A stretch of 64,000 nucleotides of DNA from Sporosarcina sp. FSL K6-3457 (GCF_038007285.1 NZ_JBBOWX010000001.1:2559501-2623500), one strand, 5' to 3'. Shown: positions 22,134-31,051, numbered from the stretch's first letter. Program-made: numbers and translations. Notes: generated by a model from the sequence alone, not told the origin.

Positions 22134-23130
22134 CTTGTATCACGCTTCGTCTACTGTATTTTTGAATGAGCGACTCCACCCTCAACTCTTCTGGAACAAC
22201 CACTCGATCGCCTTTCATAATCGAGTCAGTCATACGGTTAAGCGTATCTCCTTGAATAATTTCAAAGACCGCCCCCATCTGCCCAGAAGCTGTTTGAACT
22301 AAACGTTGGGCTGCTATACAAATAATCGTTTGTCGCAGTTCTTCAGCAGAAATACCAAAATCCATCATTCTATAAAAACAACCCGCTGGATCTTTGGAGT
22401 GAACGCTAGTCAGAACTAAATGTCCCGTTAAAGCAGCTTGAACAGCAATTTTCGCAGTTTCGCTATCCCTGATTTCCCCAATCATAATAACATCTGGTGA
22501 ATGACGCAGTATAGCTTTCAAACCAGCGGAATATGTCATCCCCGACCGTTCATTTACTTGAATTTGCAATAAATGCGAGTGGTTATTTTCGACAGGATCT
22601 TCTAGAGTAATCACATGCCGTTCTAACTGATTCAAATGAGCCGTTAAAGAATAAATGGTCGTCGTCTTGCCGCAGCCAGTTGGCCCGGTCAATAAAATAA
22701 GACCTTGCTGCTCAGAAACTGCTTGGCGCAATTTATCTGACCATTCCTGCTCAATGCATAGCTCGTCGAGCGAAACGATTCGGTCATGCCTTTGCAGGCG
22801 AATGACGACACTTTCTTTCATCATTATGGATGGGATCGTTGACACGCGGAAAGAAAAATTATTACCATCTATTTGTTTATGAAAAGAACCGCTTTGGGGT
22901 TTACGTTTGTCGCTAATGTCTAGTGAGGAAAGAAATTTGTAAAATGAAATCATACGGACCGCCAACTGTGGGGGTAATGTTCCGGATCGATCAAGCCTTG
23001 CATGCTTTTTGAATAATACATCGTATCCTCCCCGCATCGGAACCAGATGGATATCGCTTGCTTCGTATTGGATAGCCGTCTCAAGCAGCTGAAAGCTCTT
23101 CTGTTCGACGACGTTATCATTTCTAATCAT
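22126..23130 (-). CDS. comGA: Competence pilus assembly ATPase ComGA
   Basis: ATG 23130 behind AGAGGGGTGTTGA. GspE/PilB family with Walker A GPTGCGKTT at about residues 149-157, an Asp box (LEDPVE), Walker B VIMIGEIRD at about 213-221 and a His box (LTSVHSKD). Cytoplasmic motor that powers pseudopilus assembly for transformation. First gene of the comG operon. Intact here although the last operon gene is disrupted. Confidence 0.96.
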   Translation of the reverse strand: MIRNDNVVEQKSFQLLETAIQYEASDIHLVPMRGGYDVLFKKHARLDRSGTLPPQLAVRMISFYKFLSSLDISDKRKPQSGSFHKQIDGNNFSFRVSTIPSIMMKESVVIRLQRHDRIVSLDELCIEQEWSDKLRQAVSEQQGLILLTGPTGCGKTTTIYSLTAHLNQLERHVITLEDPVENNHSHLLQIQVNERSGMTYSAGLKAILRHSPDVIMIGEIRDSETAKIAVQAALTGHLVLTSVHSKDPAGCFYRMMDFGISAEELRQTIICIAAQRLVQTASGQMGAVFEIIQGDTLNRMTDSIMKGDRVVVPEELRVESLIQKYSRRSVIQDA

Positions 23131-23479
23131 TCAACACCCCTCTTTTTTTCAAGTTGAAGATGGAAGACCACTTTCCACCTTACGACACAGTATACGACTT
23201 GCAACTCCAAATTGGAATACTTTTCCTTGAAGTCGAATTTTGCTTCGCTTAAAAGAAAGCATATTTAAAATTTCACCCCATTTTCATATAGTAAATCTTG
23301 TATTTAGCAAAAGGCTCTCCTTCATATTAAAAAGGATTTTGCTACATAAAAACAAAAACATTTCTCCTTATCCACTTCTTTGTCACAATGAAATAACGAT
23401 TGGAGTTTACATCTGTAGTCATTATCCTTTATAATGAATGTGAGCTTATTGTAATGTTTTATTAAGGAGGGACGCACAC
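23131..23479. other. Divergent comGA-yqgY control region
   Basis: About 350 bp without a gene. It is rich in A and T runs on the comGA side (for example AAAATGGGGTGAAATTTT on the minus strand near 23264-23285), as expected of a ComK-controlled promoter, but I cannot assign an exact AAAA-N5-TTTT pair. The right half carries the yqgY promoter. Confidence 0.4.
23406..23435 (+). promoter_or_regulatory. yqgY promoter
   Basis: TTTACA (23406-23411) and TATAAT (23430-23435), 18-bp spacer, a good sigma-A type promoter 45 bp upstream of the yqgY start with AAGGAGGG as ribosome binding site. Confidence 0.65.
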
Positions 23480-23719
23480 ATGGATAATATGTTTAAGTTA
23501 ATGGGCTGGTGGACAGGTATTTTCGCGGTTATGTTTTTCGTTGGAGATATGTTAACACCTGCGCTTCTTTTTGTCGCGAGTACAGTGTTCTTCTTACTAC
23601 TTGGGTTTTTGAACCTTACAGAACGTATGTATATGTATATTTTTGGAGCTTACCTAACTGTTTTCATGGTTGGATTCAGCTATTACACAACATTCATTCA
23701 CGTACAAGGTATGCACTAA
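23480..23719 (+). CDS. yqgY: DUF2626 membrane protein YqgY
   Basis: ATG 23480 behind AAGGAGGGACGCACAC. Three hydrophobic segments (residues 10-22, 24-43, 50-70) in 79 residues, matching DUF2626 (B. subtilis YqgY). Order comGA-yqgY-yqgX is the same as in B. subtilis. Function unknown. Confidence 0.88.
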   Translation: MDNMFKLMGWWTGIFAVMFFVGDMLTPALLFVASTVFFLLLGFLNLTERMYMYIFGAYLTVFMVGFSYYTTFIHVQGMH

Positions 23720-23732
23720 AAGTACATACAAA

Positions 23733-23761
23733 AAAACAGCCTTTAGTTGGGCTGTTTTTTT
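23733..23761 (+). terminator. yqgY terminator
   Basis: AAAACAGCC stem, short loop and GGCTGTTTTTTT tail directly after yqgY. Confidence 0.85.
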
Positions 23762-23919
23762 GTTTTTATTTCTAATCGATTACACCCGGCGTAATTGCGT
23801 CCGGAGGTTTTATCTTCTTTCAGCAAGCATTTGAACACCCACTGAACAGGAAAACAAAGCTGCATTTATCTCATCAACCATAGTGGTGATAATCTTCTGC
23901 CGAATGAAGGTAAATCGTC

Positions 23920-24561
23920 TTAAAATCCATTCAAAAAAGGATTTGAATCTTTTTCATCCCCAGGTGTCGTCCAAGATTCATGCCCAGGATAAATGATAAA
24001 ATCATCATCGAGCGTGAGTAGCTTATTATGGATGGAATCAAGTAAGATTCCCGTATTACCACCCGGCAAGTCAGTCCTGCCCACACTTCGTTTGAACAAG
24101 GTATCCCCAACAATCGCAAAACGAGCACTCTCAAAAATATAAGAAACGCTTCCCGGTGAGTGCCCTGGCATATGCCGTACTTCGAACGTAAATGGGCCAA
24201 CCTCCATCACACCTTCTTGTGCTATCAAATGATCCGGCTTCCTGTTCCGGACATCCGGCAATCCAGGGTATTTTGCAGAGCCATTCAACTTAGGGTCTGA
24301 CAGCCATTCACGCTCTTCCTCATGAATATAAACAGGTATACCAAAACGATCCCTTACACTGTCAACAGCCCCGATATGATCAAAATGGGCGTGCGTCAGC
24401 AGAATGGCAACCGGTGTCAATTCTTGGCTAACCACTTTACGAATAATACGTGAGCTTTCTTCGCCTGGATCGATAATGAGGCAATTCCCCATTTCATCTT
24501 GAATGATATAACAATTTGTCTGAATGGGTCCTAACGGATATGTACTAACCTTCAACATCAT
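23920..24561 (-). CDS. yqgX: Glyoxalase II-like metallo-beta-lactamase hydrolase YqgX
   Basis: ATG 24561 (or 24558) behind GGGGGAGGTGAGA. Zinc motif THAHFDH at about residues 56-62, then HMPGHSPGS, GDTLF and YPGHE supply the other ligands. Glyoxalase II family; B. subtilis YqgX (GloC-like) hydrolyses thioesters such as S-lactoyl-bacillithiol in the methylglyoxal pathway, an assignment taken from the family. 213 residues is typical. Confidence 0.88.
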   Translation of the reverse strand: MMLKVSTYPLGPIQTNCYIIQDEMGNCLIIDPGEESSRIIRKVVSQELTPVAILLTHAHFDHIGAVDSVRDRFGIPVYIHEEEREWLSDPKLNGSAKYPGLPDVRNRKPDHLIAQEGVMEVGPFTFEVRHMPGHSPGSVSYIFESARFAIVGDTLFKRSVGRTDLPGGNTGILLDSIHNKLLTLDDDFIIYPGHESWTTPGDEKDSNPFLNGF

Positions 24562-24627
24562 TCTCACCTCCCCCACACATATTACGCAACCTGAAATACG
24601 ATTTCAAACAATCGTCACTTATTTACC

Positions 24628-24742
24628 TCGACAAAATTGATTATAAACAGTACAATAGAGGAGGAATATTGTTAAATCGGACTTGCATGGATGTGCTGAC
24701 TTCTGCATCACTCTCAGGACGTGAGTGACTTTAACAGAAGTT
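24628..24742 (+). promoter_or_regulatory. yqgW promoter and structured leader
   Basis: TCGACA (24628-24633) and TACAAT (24651-24656) with 17-bp spacing. The roughly 105-base leader contains nested inverted repeats: ACTTCTG (24699-24705) with CAGAAGT (24735-24741), and inside it TCACTC (24708-24713) with GAGTGA (24723-24728). The ribosome binding site GAAAGGAGTG follows 10 bases later. May be a translational control element; no known riboswitch recognised. Confidence 0.45.
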
Positions 24743-24766
24743 CCTATCGAAAGGAGTGTCTTCCCA

Positions 24767-24943
24767 ATGAACTTATTGATGGTTATTTTCGGACTTATCG
24801 CAATTTTAGCGGTCGTTGGTACAGTCCAAGCGTTCAAAGAACGGAATGTTTTAAGTATTGTATTCAATCTTGGAGCTGCAGTCGTTTTTGGAGGCTTTAC
24901 AATTGCGACAGTCGTTTTCCAAGGGTACCCACCAGGTCTATAA
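24767..24943 (+). CDS. yqgW: DUF2759 membrane protein YqgW
   Basis: ATG 24767 behind GAAAGGAGTGTCTTCCCA; the frame is open further upstream but without a ribosome binding site. Two transmembrane segments (LLMVIFGLIAILAVVGTVQAF and IVFNLGAAVVFGGFTIATVVF) in 58 residues match DUF2759 (YqgW). Function unknown. Confidence 0.85.
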   Translation: MNLLMVIFGLIAILAVVGTVQAFKERNVLSIVFNLGAAVVFGGFTIATVVFQGYPPGL

Positions 24944-24950
24944 GAAAAGT

Positions 24951-24980
24951 AAAAGCGCCTAAATTAGGTGCTTTTTCTTT
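24951..24980 (+). terminator. yqgW terminator
   Basis: AAAAGCGCCTAA paired with TTAGGTGCTTTT, then TCTTTT, immediately after yqgW. Confidence 0.8.
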
Positions 24981-24993
24981 TATTTAATAGCAG

Positions 24994-25163
24994 AACAAAA
25001 GCGCAAGCGCCTGTTCAGCCCCGACAAGCGCTGGAGGGCTTGAAAGTAAAGGCGCCCTTTGCCTTTACTAGCAAGACCGAAGCGACTCGAGGGGCTAGGC
25101 GCTGGAGCCTAGCGAGAAATAACCCTATTCCGACTCATCCACAGTACGAGAATTTTATAATTT
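24994..25163. repeat. Dispersed structured repeat, copy A
   Basis: About 170 bp, at least 90 percent identical by eye to 27991-28161. It begins AACAAAAGCGCAAGCGCC and ends ACGAGAATTTTATAATTT. Internal dyads include CTAGGCGCTGGAGCCTAG and GCGCAAGCGC. No coding capacity. It resembles the family of short repeated extragenic elements common in Bacillales genomes. Confidence 0.85.
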
Positions 25164-25179
25164 TGTATGAAAAGAACTT

Positions 25180-25223
25180 GGATAGAAGGCAATACGAAAG
25201 TAAGCCCTCTATCCTGTTTTTTT
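25180..25223 (+). terminator. Intrinsic terminator between repeat A and IS110
   Basis: GGATAGAAGGC (25180-25190) pairs with GCCCTCTATCC (25204-25214), followed by GTTTTTTT. No plus-strand gene precedes it after yqgW, so it may belong to the inserted sequence or be a relic. Confidence 0.55.
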
Positions 25224-25267
25224 AAAAAAGGGCGTTACTGTTATGTATGCTCTTTTCACTAATAAAT

Positions 25268-26500
25268 TCAGGCACCTTGTTTTTCAGATGCCGCTACTGT
25301 GTATCCTTTCTCTCTTAGATATTTAATCATTTTCGCCTCATTGTATTGTTGCTTCTCGCGAACGTATTCGGCGCCTAGTTCCTTATACGGTTCACCTGTT
25401 TTTAAGATATTATAAGCAATGGTCAGAATTAAATGTGCAGAAGCAACCCGCGCTTTCATTTTCCCTTGTCTTTTGGCGATTCTTTTCTCATGAGAAGAAA
25501 TTCTATTGTTCTGTCTACTAGTCGCTGAAGCACATTGGACAGCTGTTGTCCTCAATCCTTTATTTCCATGAGTAGTCCTACCCGTTTTATTTTTACCAGC
25601 ACTTTCATAATTTCCAGGACTAACACCAGCCCAAGACGCGAGATGTTTCGCCGATTTAAATTCAGACATATCAACACCCATTTCAGCGATAAATACAGCG
25701 GAAGAGTCTTTCTTAACACCCGGAATCGTCATAAGTAATTCTACTTCTTTCTGATAAGGACGAAGTAATTGATCAATCTGTTTTTCGATGTCAGCGATGG
25801 CTTTTTCCAAATATATCATGTGCTCCCAATGATAGCGCAACATATTCCGATGATGTAGACGGATACGCCCATTGATTGCTTCTGCGATTTCCGCGATACT
25901 CGCTTTCGTTCTTCCATCCACTAGTTTTTTAAGATGATTGACTTCTATTTTTTCGCCTTCCATAATTGCTTCCAGAATACGGCGTCCTGAAACACCAAAG
26001 ATATCGGATAGTACAGAAGTCAATTTAACATTGGCGTCTTGGAGTATTTTGTGTATTCTATTACGTTCCGAGGTGCGATGTCCGATTAGTTTTGTTCGAT
26101 AACGCGTAAGGTCTCGCAAATCCCGAATCTCTTCCGGCGGAACAAAGTTACCTTCAATCAGTCCACTTCGTAATAATTTAGCAAGCCATTCTGCATCCTT
26201 AACATCTGTTTTGCGTCCCGGAACATTTTTGACATGTCTCGCATTAGCGAGAACGAGATGAAAGGAAAACTCCAATATGTTCCATACTGGTTTCCAATAG
26301 ACACAGGTACTTTCCATAACGATATCCGTTACTTGAAAATGAGTTAACCAATCACTTAGTGATAAAAGTCCTGTTGTAGTCGTTGAAAATGTTTTAATTT
26401 CCTTCTTCGGTCTTTTATCTACCGGTCCATATAAAACACAAGCTACCACTGTTTCTTGGTGTACATCTAGGCCAGCACACCGTTCAATCATTGCTTCCAT
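25268..26500 (-). CDS. IS110-family transposase (DEDD recombinase)
   Basis: ATG 26500 behind TTGGGGTGATTTCTG. The RuvC-like domain carries D12 (GLDVHQ), E63 (VMESTCVYW), D99 and D102 (GRKTDVKDAEW). A coiled-coil segment follows, and the C-terminal transposase_20 domain has IPGVKKDSSAVFIAEMG and the serine motif GNYESAGKNKTGR (S300). All catalytic residues are present and length 410 is normal. IS110 recombinases are guided by a structured RNA from the element itself. Confidence 0.95.
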   Translation of the reverse strand: MEAMIERCAGLDVHQETVVACVLYGPVDKRPKKEIKTFSTTTTGLLSLSDWLTHFQVTDIVMESTCVYWKPVWNILEFSFHLVLANARHVKNVPGRKTDVKDAEWLAKLLRSGLIEGNFVPPEEIRDLRDLTRYRTKLIGHRTSERNRIHKILQDANVKLTSVLSDIFGVSGRRILEAIMEGEKIEVNHLKKLVDGRTKASIAEIAEAINGRIRLHHRNMLRYHWEHMIYLEKAIADIEKQIDQLLRPYQKEVELLMTIPGVKKDSSAVFIAEMGVDMSEFKSAKHLASWAGVSPGNYESAGKNKTGRTTHGNKGLRTTAVQCASATSRQNNRISSHEKRIAKRQGKMKARVASAHLILTIAYNILKTGEPYKELGAEYVREKQQYNEAKMIKYLREKGYTVAASEKQGA

Positions 26501-26760
26501 CAGAAATCACCCCAATCATAAATTTAACAATACATATGACAGGAGTAATGTTTCAAAATTTTTGTATACGTGCTTTATGCACAATAGACGGTTCTTCAAT
26601 CCTGTCATAACCAGTTTCCTAAACAGGGTATCATTCAAAAATGATCCACCAAAATTATATCAGCCTGGATGTATTGTTATATAATCATTATTTCCCTTTG
26701 AAATAATGGACTAAACTTTATTAGGGGTTAGAACTATTTTCATGCTAGACGATGGCGGCG
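26501..26760 (-). other. IS110 5' noncoding end, candidate bridge/seek RNA region
   Basis: About 260 bp upstream of the transposase without open reading frames. In IS110-group elements the guide RNA is transcribed from this side. Several dyads are visible, e.g. TATTTCCCTTTGAAATA near 26689-26705 and CCTGTCATAACC/ACAGGAGT segments. I cannot fold it reliably by eye, so loops and guide segments are not assigned. Confidence 0.5.
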
Positions 26761-26796
26761 AGAATCGGCGCCTGGTTGTTTCCTAAGCTAAAATAA

Positions 26797-26842
26797 AACA
26801 ACATCCTTTGCGTATATATCCACAAAAGATGTTGTTCTTTTT
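26797..26842. terminator. yqgU terminator
   Basis: AACAACATCCTTTG pairs imperfectly with CAAAAGATGTTGTT across a 12-base loop, flanked by T-rich tracts in both directions. Directly behind the yqgU stop. Confidence 0.75.
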
Positions 26843-27942
26843 CATTCCAGAAAATCTAGCCATATTCTTTCTTCTGCTGTTTCGATATCAATAAGCGTTG
26901 TTGCGGAAGAACCAGTTATGCAAGTTAACCCAGATGGTGAGCAGCGCAGGAAGCCCGCTGCAATATCTTCAGTAATCACCTGCTGCTGCCCTTCTTTTTC
27001 TTGAATCAAACGAAACGGAGAGGATAACTCGTCCAATTGACCGCCTATTGCCGGTGCTCGAAGAAACACCGTGTGGTTTGAAGCCCATTCAACTTCAAGA
27101 ACTACCCATTCTGAATAATTACTGACCGCAGGTAGTGTCCATTCCGACAGAAGTCTACCATTCGATTCCGATAACTCGTAATGTGCATCCCCCGCCTCAT
27201 TGATTTTCACGGTCAATAACGACTGTTCATATGTATCGTAATAGATAACTCCATCGACCCCTAAATCACCCCACTCTTCTGTTGTTGGGTTATAAAGGAG
27301 AAGCTCCCCACCATCTAAGGGATGATCTTCCATATACCCAATTACAATCTGCTCTGTACCAAACCATTTAGGAAATGGATCTTCGATAGGAAGAAGACCT
27401 AAATAAGATTCTGCTCCCTTATATAGAAAAAGATCGAATGTCCAATCTTGATAAAATGCAGTTAGAAGAATAAGCGACGGATCTAAATCATTCCACTCAA
27501 TGGCCAATTCTGTTGAAGCAACTTCAATTTCATCCTGTATAATACCGTCCGTCGATAAGATTTTAATCGTTGCAGAAGTTGAATTATCACTTGTATGTAG
27601 TAATAGATATTTTTTTGAGGGGTGGATGAGGACATCAATGACAATAGATTTTTCTTCATGCAATGTATCCGTTTCACCTGTATTCAAGTCAAAAGTGTTT
27701 ACTTTGTAAAAACCTTCATCCTTTTCAACGTAGACAATTTTCTTATCTGTCAACCAATCTGCAACAAAATGGAATTTTGCAGGATCAGCAGTTAGTATTT
27801 TGCCGATTTCTTCATCGATTACATCGACCTGTTCAATTGGTTCATTATCTAATGGATTTCCTTTCATATTGTCGTCCGTCTTTGCTGTACAACCTGTCAT
27901 TAGTAAGGCGGCGATGCAGAAGGCGACCAATCTTATTCTCAC
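26842..27942 (-). CDS. yqgU: YqgU-like lipoprotein
   Basis: ATG 27942 behind GAGGTGGCATCGTGA. Lipoprotein signal: MRIRLVAFCIAALLMTGC with the lipobox LMTGC and lipidated C18. The mature part is beta-rich with WD40/propeller-like repeats (e.g. KKIVYVEKDEGFYKVNTFDL, KKYLLLHTSD). Position next to yqgS and yqgW fits B. subtilis YqgU. Function unknown; surface anchored. Confidence 0.75.
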   Translation of the reverse strand: MRIRLVAFCIAALLMTGCTAKTDDNMKGNPLDNEPIEQVDVIDEEIGKILTADPAKFHFVADWLTDKKIVYVEKDEGFYKVNTFDLNTGETDTLHEEKSIVIDVLIHPSKKYLLLHTSDNSTSATIKILSTDGIIQDEIEVASTELAIEWNDLDPSLILLTAFYQDWTFDLFLYKGAESYLGLLPIEDPFPKWFGTEQIVIGYMEDHPLDGGELLLYNPTTEEWGDLGVDGVIYYDTYEQSLLTVKINEAGDAHYELSESNGRLLSEWTLPAVSNYSEWVVLEVEWASNHTVFLRAPAIGGQLDELSSPFRLIQEKEGQQQVITEDIAAGFLRCSPSGLTCITGSSATTLIDIETAEERIWLDFLE

Positions 27943-27990
27943 GATGCCACCTCCATTCTCTATTCATCTATAAATTATGCTGAAGCAAGG

Positions 27991-28161
27991 AACAAAAGCG
28001 CAAGCGCCTGTTCAGCCCCGACAAGCGCTGGAGGTCTTACTAGTAAAGGCGCCCTTTACCCTTTACTAGCAAGACCGAAGCGACTCGAGGGGCTAGGCGC
28101 TGGAGCCTAGACGAGAAATCCCCTATTCCGACTTATCCACAGTACGAGAATTTTATAATTT
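27991..28161. repeat. Dispersed structured repeat, copy B
   Basis: About 171 bp, near identical to 24994-25163 in the same orientation; differences are a few substitutions and short indels (around 28036-28062 and 28105-28115). Lies between yqgU and yqgS, where B. subtilis has yqgT. Confidence 0.85.
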
Positions 28162-28171
28162 CCTAAGCTAT

Positions 28172-28208
28172 AAAAAAAGGCTGCACGGAAAGTTCCGTGC
28201 AGAACCTT
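28172..28208 (-). terminator. yqgS terminator
   Basis: On the minus strand CTGCACGGAA / TTCCGTGCAG stem followed by CCTTTTTTTA. Confidence 0.88.
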
Positions 28209-28209
28209 A

Positions 28210-30114
28210 TCATTCCTTCTGTTGACCTGTAATTTTCGGTATATTTTCTAATTCTTGCTCTTCCTTAAACCTGAGCAAATCTCCATTGATAATCATATCG
28301 GAATAGTTTAGCTCCGTCGCAGCACGTTCGATAAACGGCTCACATGCCTCCCGATCCATTTCTTCACCTGTCTCACTGTCGTAACAAACATCTTGCGTGA
28401 AAACAGCTTTATCGGTTACAAAACGTCCGTCTCGGAAAATGGCAAACGGTTCATGATCCGGAGAGAAAATATCCGAACCCAATTGCATATCTTCCTTTGT
28501 ATCAATACCCATTAAGTGAAGAATGGTCGGCCTCAAGTCGATTTGCCCCGCCACTTCGTCAATCGTTTTTCCTTCGCCGTAGCCAGGAATATGAATGTAC
28601 AAAGGAACCCGTTGTAATTTCGCATTATCATAAGGTGTAATTTCCTTATCTAAATACATCCCCATCGCCTTGTTATGGTTTTCTGAAATACCATAATGAT
28701 CTCCATACATAACAATAATCGAATTATCATAGAGCCCATTCGCTTTCAAGTCATCAAAAAGAACTTTAATCGCTTCGTCCATATACCTTACTGCCTGGAA
28801 ATATTTGTTTAATGTATTCGAGTTCGAAGTATATGCTGGGATGAGCATATCTTCCTCATCCAAATCAAACGGATGGTGATTCGTCAATGTAATCAACCTT
28901 GAATAAAATGGCTGTGGCATATCTTTCATCAACTCAACGGATTGATTGAAAAACGGAATATCTTTCATTCCCCAGTTAACAGCTTCCCCTTCACCGATTT
29001 CATAACTTTCAAGATCATAATACTTATCGATTCCAAGGGCACCGTACATAATATCACGGTTCCAGAAACTTCGGTTATTGGCATGCATCACATTTGTGAA
29101 GTAGCCCTCTTTTCCAAGTTGCTCTGCCATTGACTGGTACGTATTTCCACTATGTGTGAAAAATACTGCACTGCCGTTTCTTGGATACAACGAATTTTCA
29201 AGAATGAATTCTGAATCCGATGTTTTTCCAAGCCCTGTCTGATGATAAAAATCAGAGAAATAGAATGTATCTGGATTCTTCGTCAACTCGTTCAGGAATG
29301 GTGTAATAACATGCCCATCCATCTCTTCATTAATGACGAAAGACTGCAAGGATTCAAGCGAAATCGCAATAATATTGCGTCCTTTCGCAAGTCCGTACAT
29401 TTCCGGATCAGGAGCAGCATAATTAGCATTAATATAGTTCCCTGCCTCTACCAATTCACTGCCATCTGCAAGCGCACGTTGTGCATGCGATTTTGATTGA
29501 ATGAACAAATCATAAATATGATAGTTGTAGGTTCCAATATTTTTCACAAGAAGCTCTCTGTCAAAGCTGCGCGTTAACAATTGTGGTCTTTCCATTTCAG
29601 CTAGCCCTAAATTGACCATCATTACTGTAGCTGTTACGACAAAATAAAGCTTTCTAGCAATTTTTCCGCGCTGTTCGCTACGTTGGCCTTCCGGTATATA
29701 CCGTATCGCCAAATAGACAATGAGAACATCTGTAAAAAAGAAGATATCCGTCAAATGGAGATTGGCAGTTACCGAGGATGACAAATCTCCAAAGTTACTT
29801 GTTTGAAATAGTACCGGTAATGTGATGAAATCATTAAAAAATCTATAAAACACTGCATTACTAAACATAATGATTGAAGTGATTGCACTCACCGATAGTA
29901 AATAGATGTTGCGTCTTTTCGTACTCTTCATGAATAGCGCAAGGCCATAAACAAATAACAGGAAACTAAGTGGATTCAAAAAAAGAATGAATTCCTGCAT
30001 TAGATTATCAATTTTCATATTGAAGCTTGTTAAATAGCCGAAATACGTTGTAAGCCAAGTTGCGATAATTGCGATGATGAGTACGGAATGTTTGGGCCAT
30101 ACGAAGTTCTTCAT
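28210..30114 (-). CDS. yqgS: Lipoteichoic acid synthase-type sulfatase YqgS
   Basis: ATG 30114 (MKNFVWPKHS) behind AAAGGGAGAGATGG. Five N-terminal transmembrane helices (to about residue 180), then an extracellular sulfatase-like domain. Metal and nucleophile motifs are ISLESLQ (E), GLGKTSDSEF with the catalytic threonine, and MYGDHYG. It polymerises glycerol-phosphate from phosphatidylglycerol onto the LTA anchor. 634 residues matches LtaS/YqgS. Same neighbours as in B. subtilis. Confidence 0.92.
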   Translation of the reverse strand: MKNFVWPKHSVLIIAIIATWLTTYFGYLTSFNMKIDNLMQEFILFLNPLSFLLFVYGLALFMKSTKRRNIYLLSVSAITSIIMFSNAVFYRFFNDFITLPVLFQTSNFGDLSSSVTANLHLTDIFFFTDVLIVYLAIRYIPEGQRSEQRGKIARKLYFVVTATVMMVNLGLAEMERPQLLTRSFDRELLVKNIGTYNYHIYDLFIQSKSHAQRALADGSELVEAGNYINANYAAPDPEMYGLAKGRNIIAISLESLQSFVINEEMDGHVITPFLNELTKNPDTFYFSDFYHQTGLGKTSDSEFILENSLYPRNGSAVFFTHSGNTYQSMAEQLGKEGYFTNVMHANNRSFWNRDIMYGALGIDKYYDLESYEIGEGEAVNWGMKDIPFFNQSVELMKDMPQPFYSRLITLTNHHPFDLDEEDMLIPAYTSNSNTLNKYFQAVRYMDEAIKVLFDDLKANGLYDNSIIVMYGDHYGISENHNKAMGMYLDKEITPYDNAKLQRVPLYIHIPGYGEGKTIDEVAGQIDLRPTILHLMGIDTKEDMQLGSDIFSPDHEPFAIFRDGRFVTDKAVFTQDVCYDSETGEEMDREACEPFIERAATELNYSDMIINGDLLRFKEEQELENIPKITGQQKE

Positions 30115-30259
30115 TCCATCTCTCCCTTTCAGCAGTATAGTTACTACTTTGAATTTGATGTGCTCATTAAACTGCACTATATAATAGACGGTGTGACCGA
30201 TGAAAAGTTTCATTAATCATGAAGAAAAGGTAAAAAGGATGATAACGATAGGTCTATTC

Positions 30260-30448
30260 TCATAATTCAGATGCTTCTTTACGCAAAATTAGCATCGCTT
30301 GCAAATAATCCTCCTGCATCAGTAAGCCACTGTCATAAAGGTCTTTTACTTCAGACTGTACCATGTCAATGTCGACATGTCGGTCACCCGTATAAACATA
30401 AATTCCAAAGCGCTTCAATAATTGAAGAACTCCAAAATAATCTTTCAT
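30260..30448 (-). CDS. yqgQ: DUF910 protein YqgQ
   Basis: ATG 30448 two bases after the upstream stop; AATGGGG serves as ribosome binding site. The sequence MKDYFGVLQLLKRFGIYVYTGDR and EVKDLYDSGLL is characteristic of DUF910 (YqgQ), a three-helix protein suggested to bind ssRNA/DNA. 62 residues. Confidence 0.88.
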   Translation of the reverse strand: MKDYFGVLQLLKRFGIYVYTGDRHVDIDMVQSEVKDLYDSGLLMQEDYLQAMLILRKEASEL

Positions 30449-30450
30449 AT

Positions 30451-31026
30451 TCAAACCCCATTTTCCTGACAATGAAGGACCTTTTCTACTGTGAAAATCT
30501 TATGGACTGGAATATCATGCCCTTCCACAGGGACTGCCTGACCTGTTTGGCAGTCAAACGCCAAAGACAGCGTCTCCCCCTTATAATCGGATAAGTAACG
30601 GTCATAATAGCCTCCGCCAAAGCCAATTCTGTACCCCTCGTTTGAAAATACCACTCCCGGTACAATTTGTAAGTCAATAGCATCTTTTTCAACCGCAACT
30701 GTTTTTTCCACAATCGGCTCTAAAAGGTTCATATAAACCGTTTCTACGTGCCGATACGATGTAATAAGCCGGAAATCCATCTCACGTGTTGCTTGTATGC
30801 ACTTGGGCACCACAATACGCTTACCAGCTTGCCAGGCAGCTTCAATAAGCGGACGTGTATCTACTTCTGGGAAACGAGACAACGTTAGTCCAATCGTCTC
30901 AGCACTGCGGAATTCATCCGATAGGAGTACTCGATTCACGATGGCCATAGACATCCTACTATATTCTTCACGATCCATACTATTCAATAGATCTAGCACT
31001 TGATTCCTCACTACTTGTTTAGACAT
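30451..31026 (-). CDS. yqgN: 5-formyltetrahydrofolate cyclo-ligase
   Basis: ATG 31026 behind TGAGGAGGATGTAA. Contains IVNRVLLSDEFRSAETIGLTLS, then VPKC, and the family signature GYRIGFGGGYYDRYL. Converts 5-formyl-THF to 5,10-methenyl-THF with ATP. 191 residues is standard; B. subtilis yqgN occupies the same place. Confidence 0.95.
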   Translation of the reverse strand: MSKQVVRNQVLDLLNSMDREEYSRMSMAIVNRVLLSDEFRSAETIGLTLSRFPEVDTRPLIEAAWQAGKRIVVPKCIQATREMDFRLITSYRHVETVYMNLLEPIVEKTVAVEKDAIDLQIVPGVVFSNEGYRIGFGGGYYDRYLSDYKGETLSLAFDCQTGQAVPVEGHDIPVHKIFTVEKVLHCQENGV

Positions 31027-31051
31027 TTACATCCTCCTCAGTTTTCAAATG

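Larger units (their letters stand above)
25230..26760 (-). mobile_element. IS110-family insertion sequence
   Basis: An intact DEDD transposase gene with about 260 bp of noncoding DNA upstream on its strand. IS110 elements lack terminal inverted repeats, so the ends given are approximate. It interrupts the usual yqgU-yqgW interval, next to a structured repeat. Confidence 0.75.
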
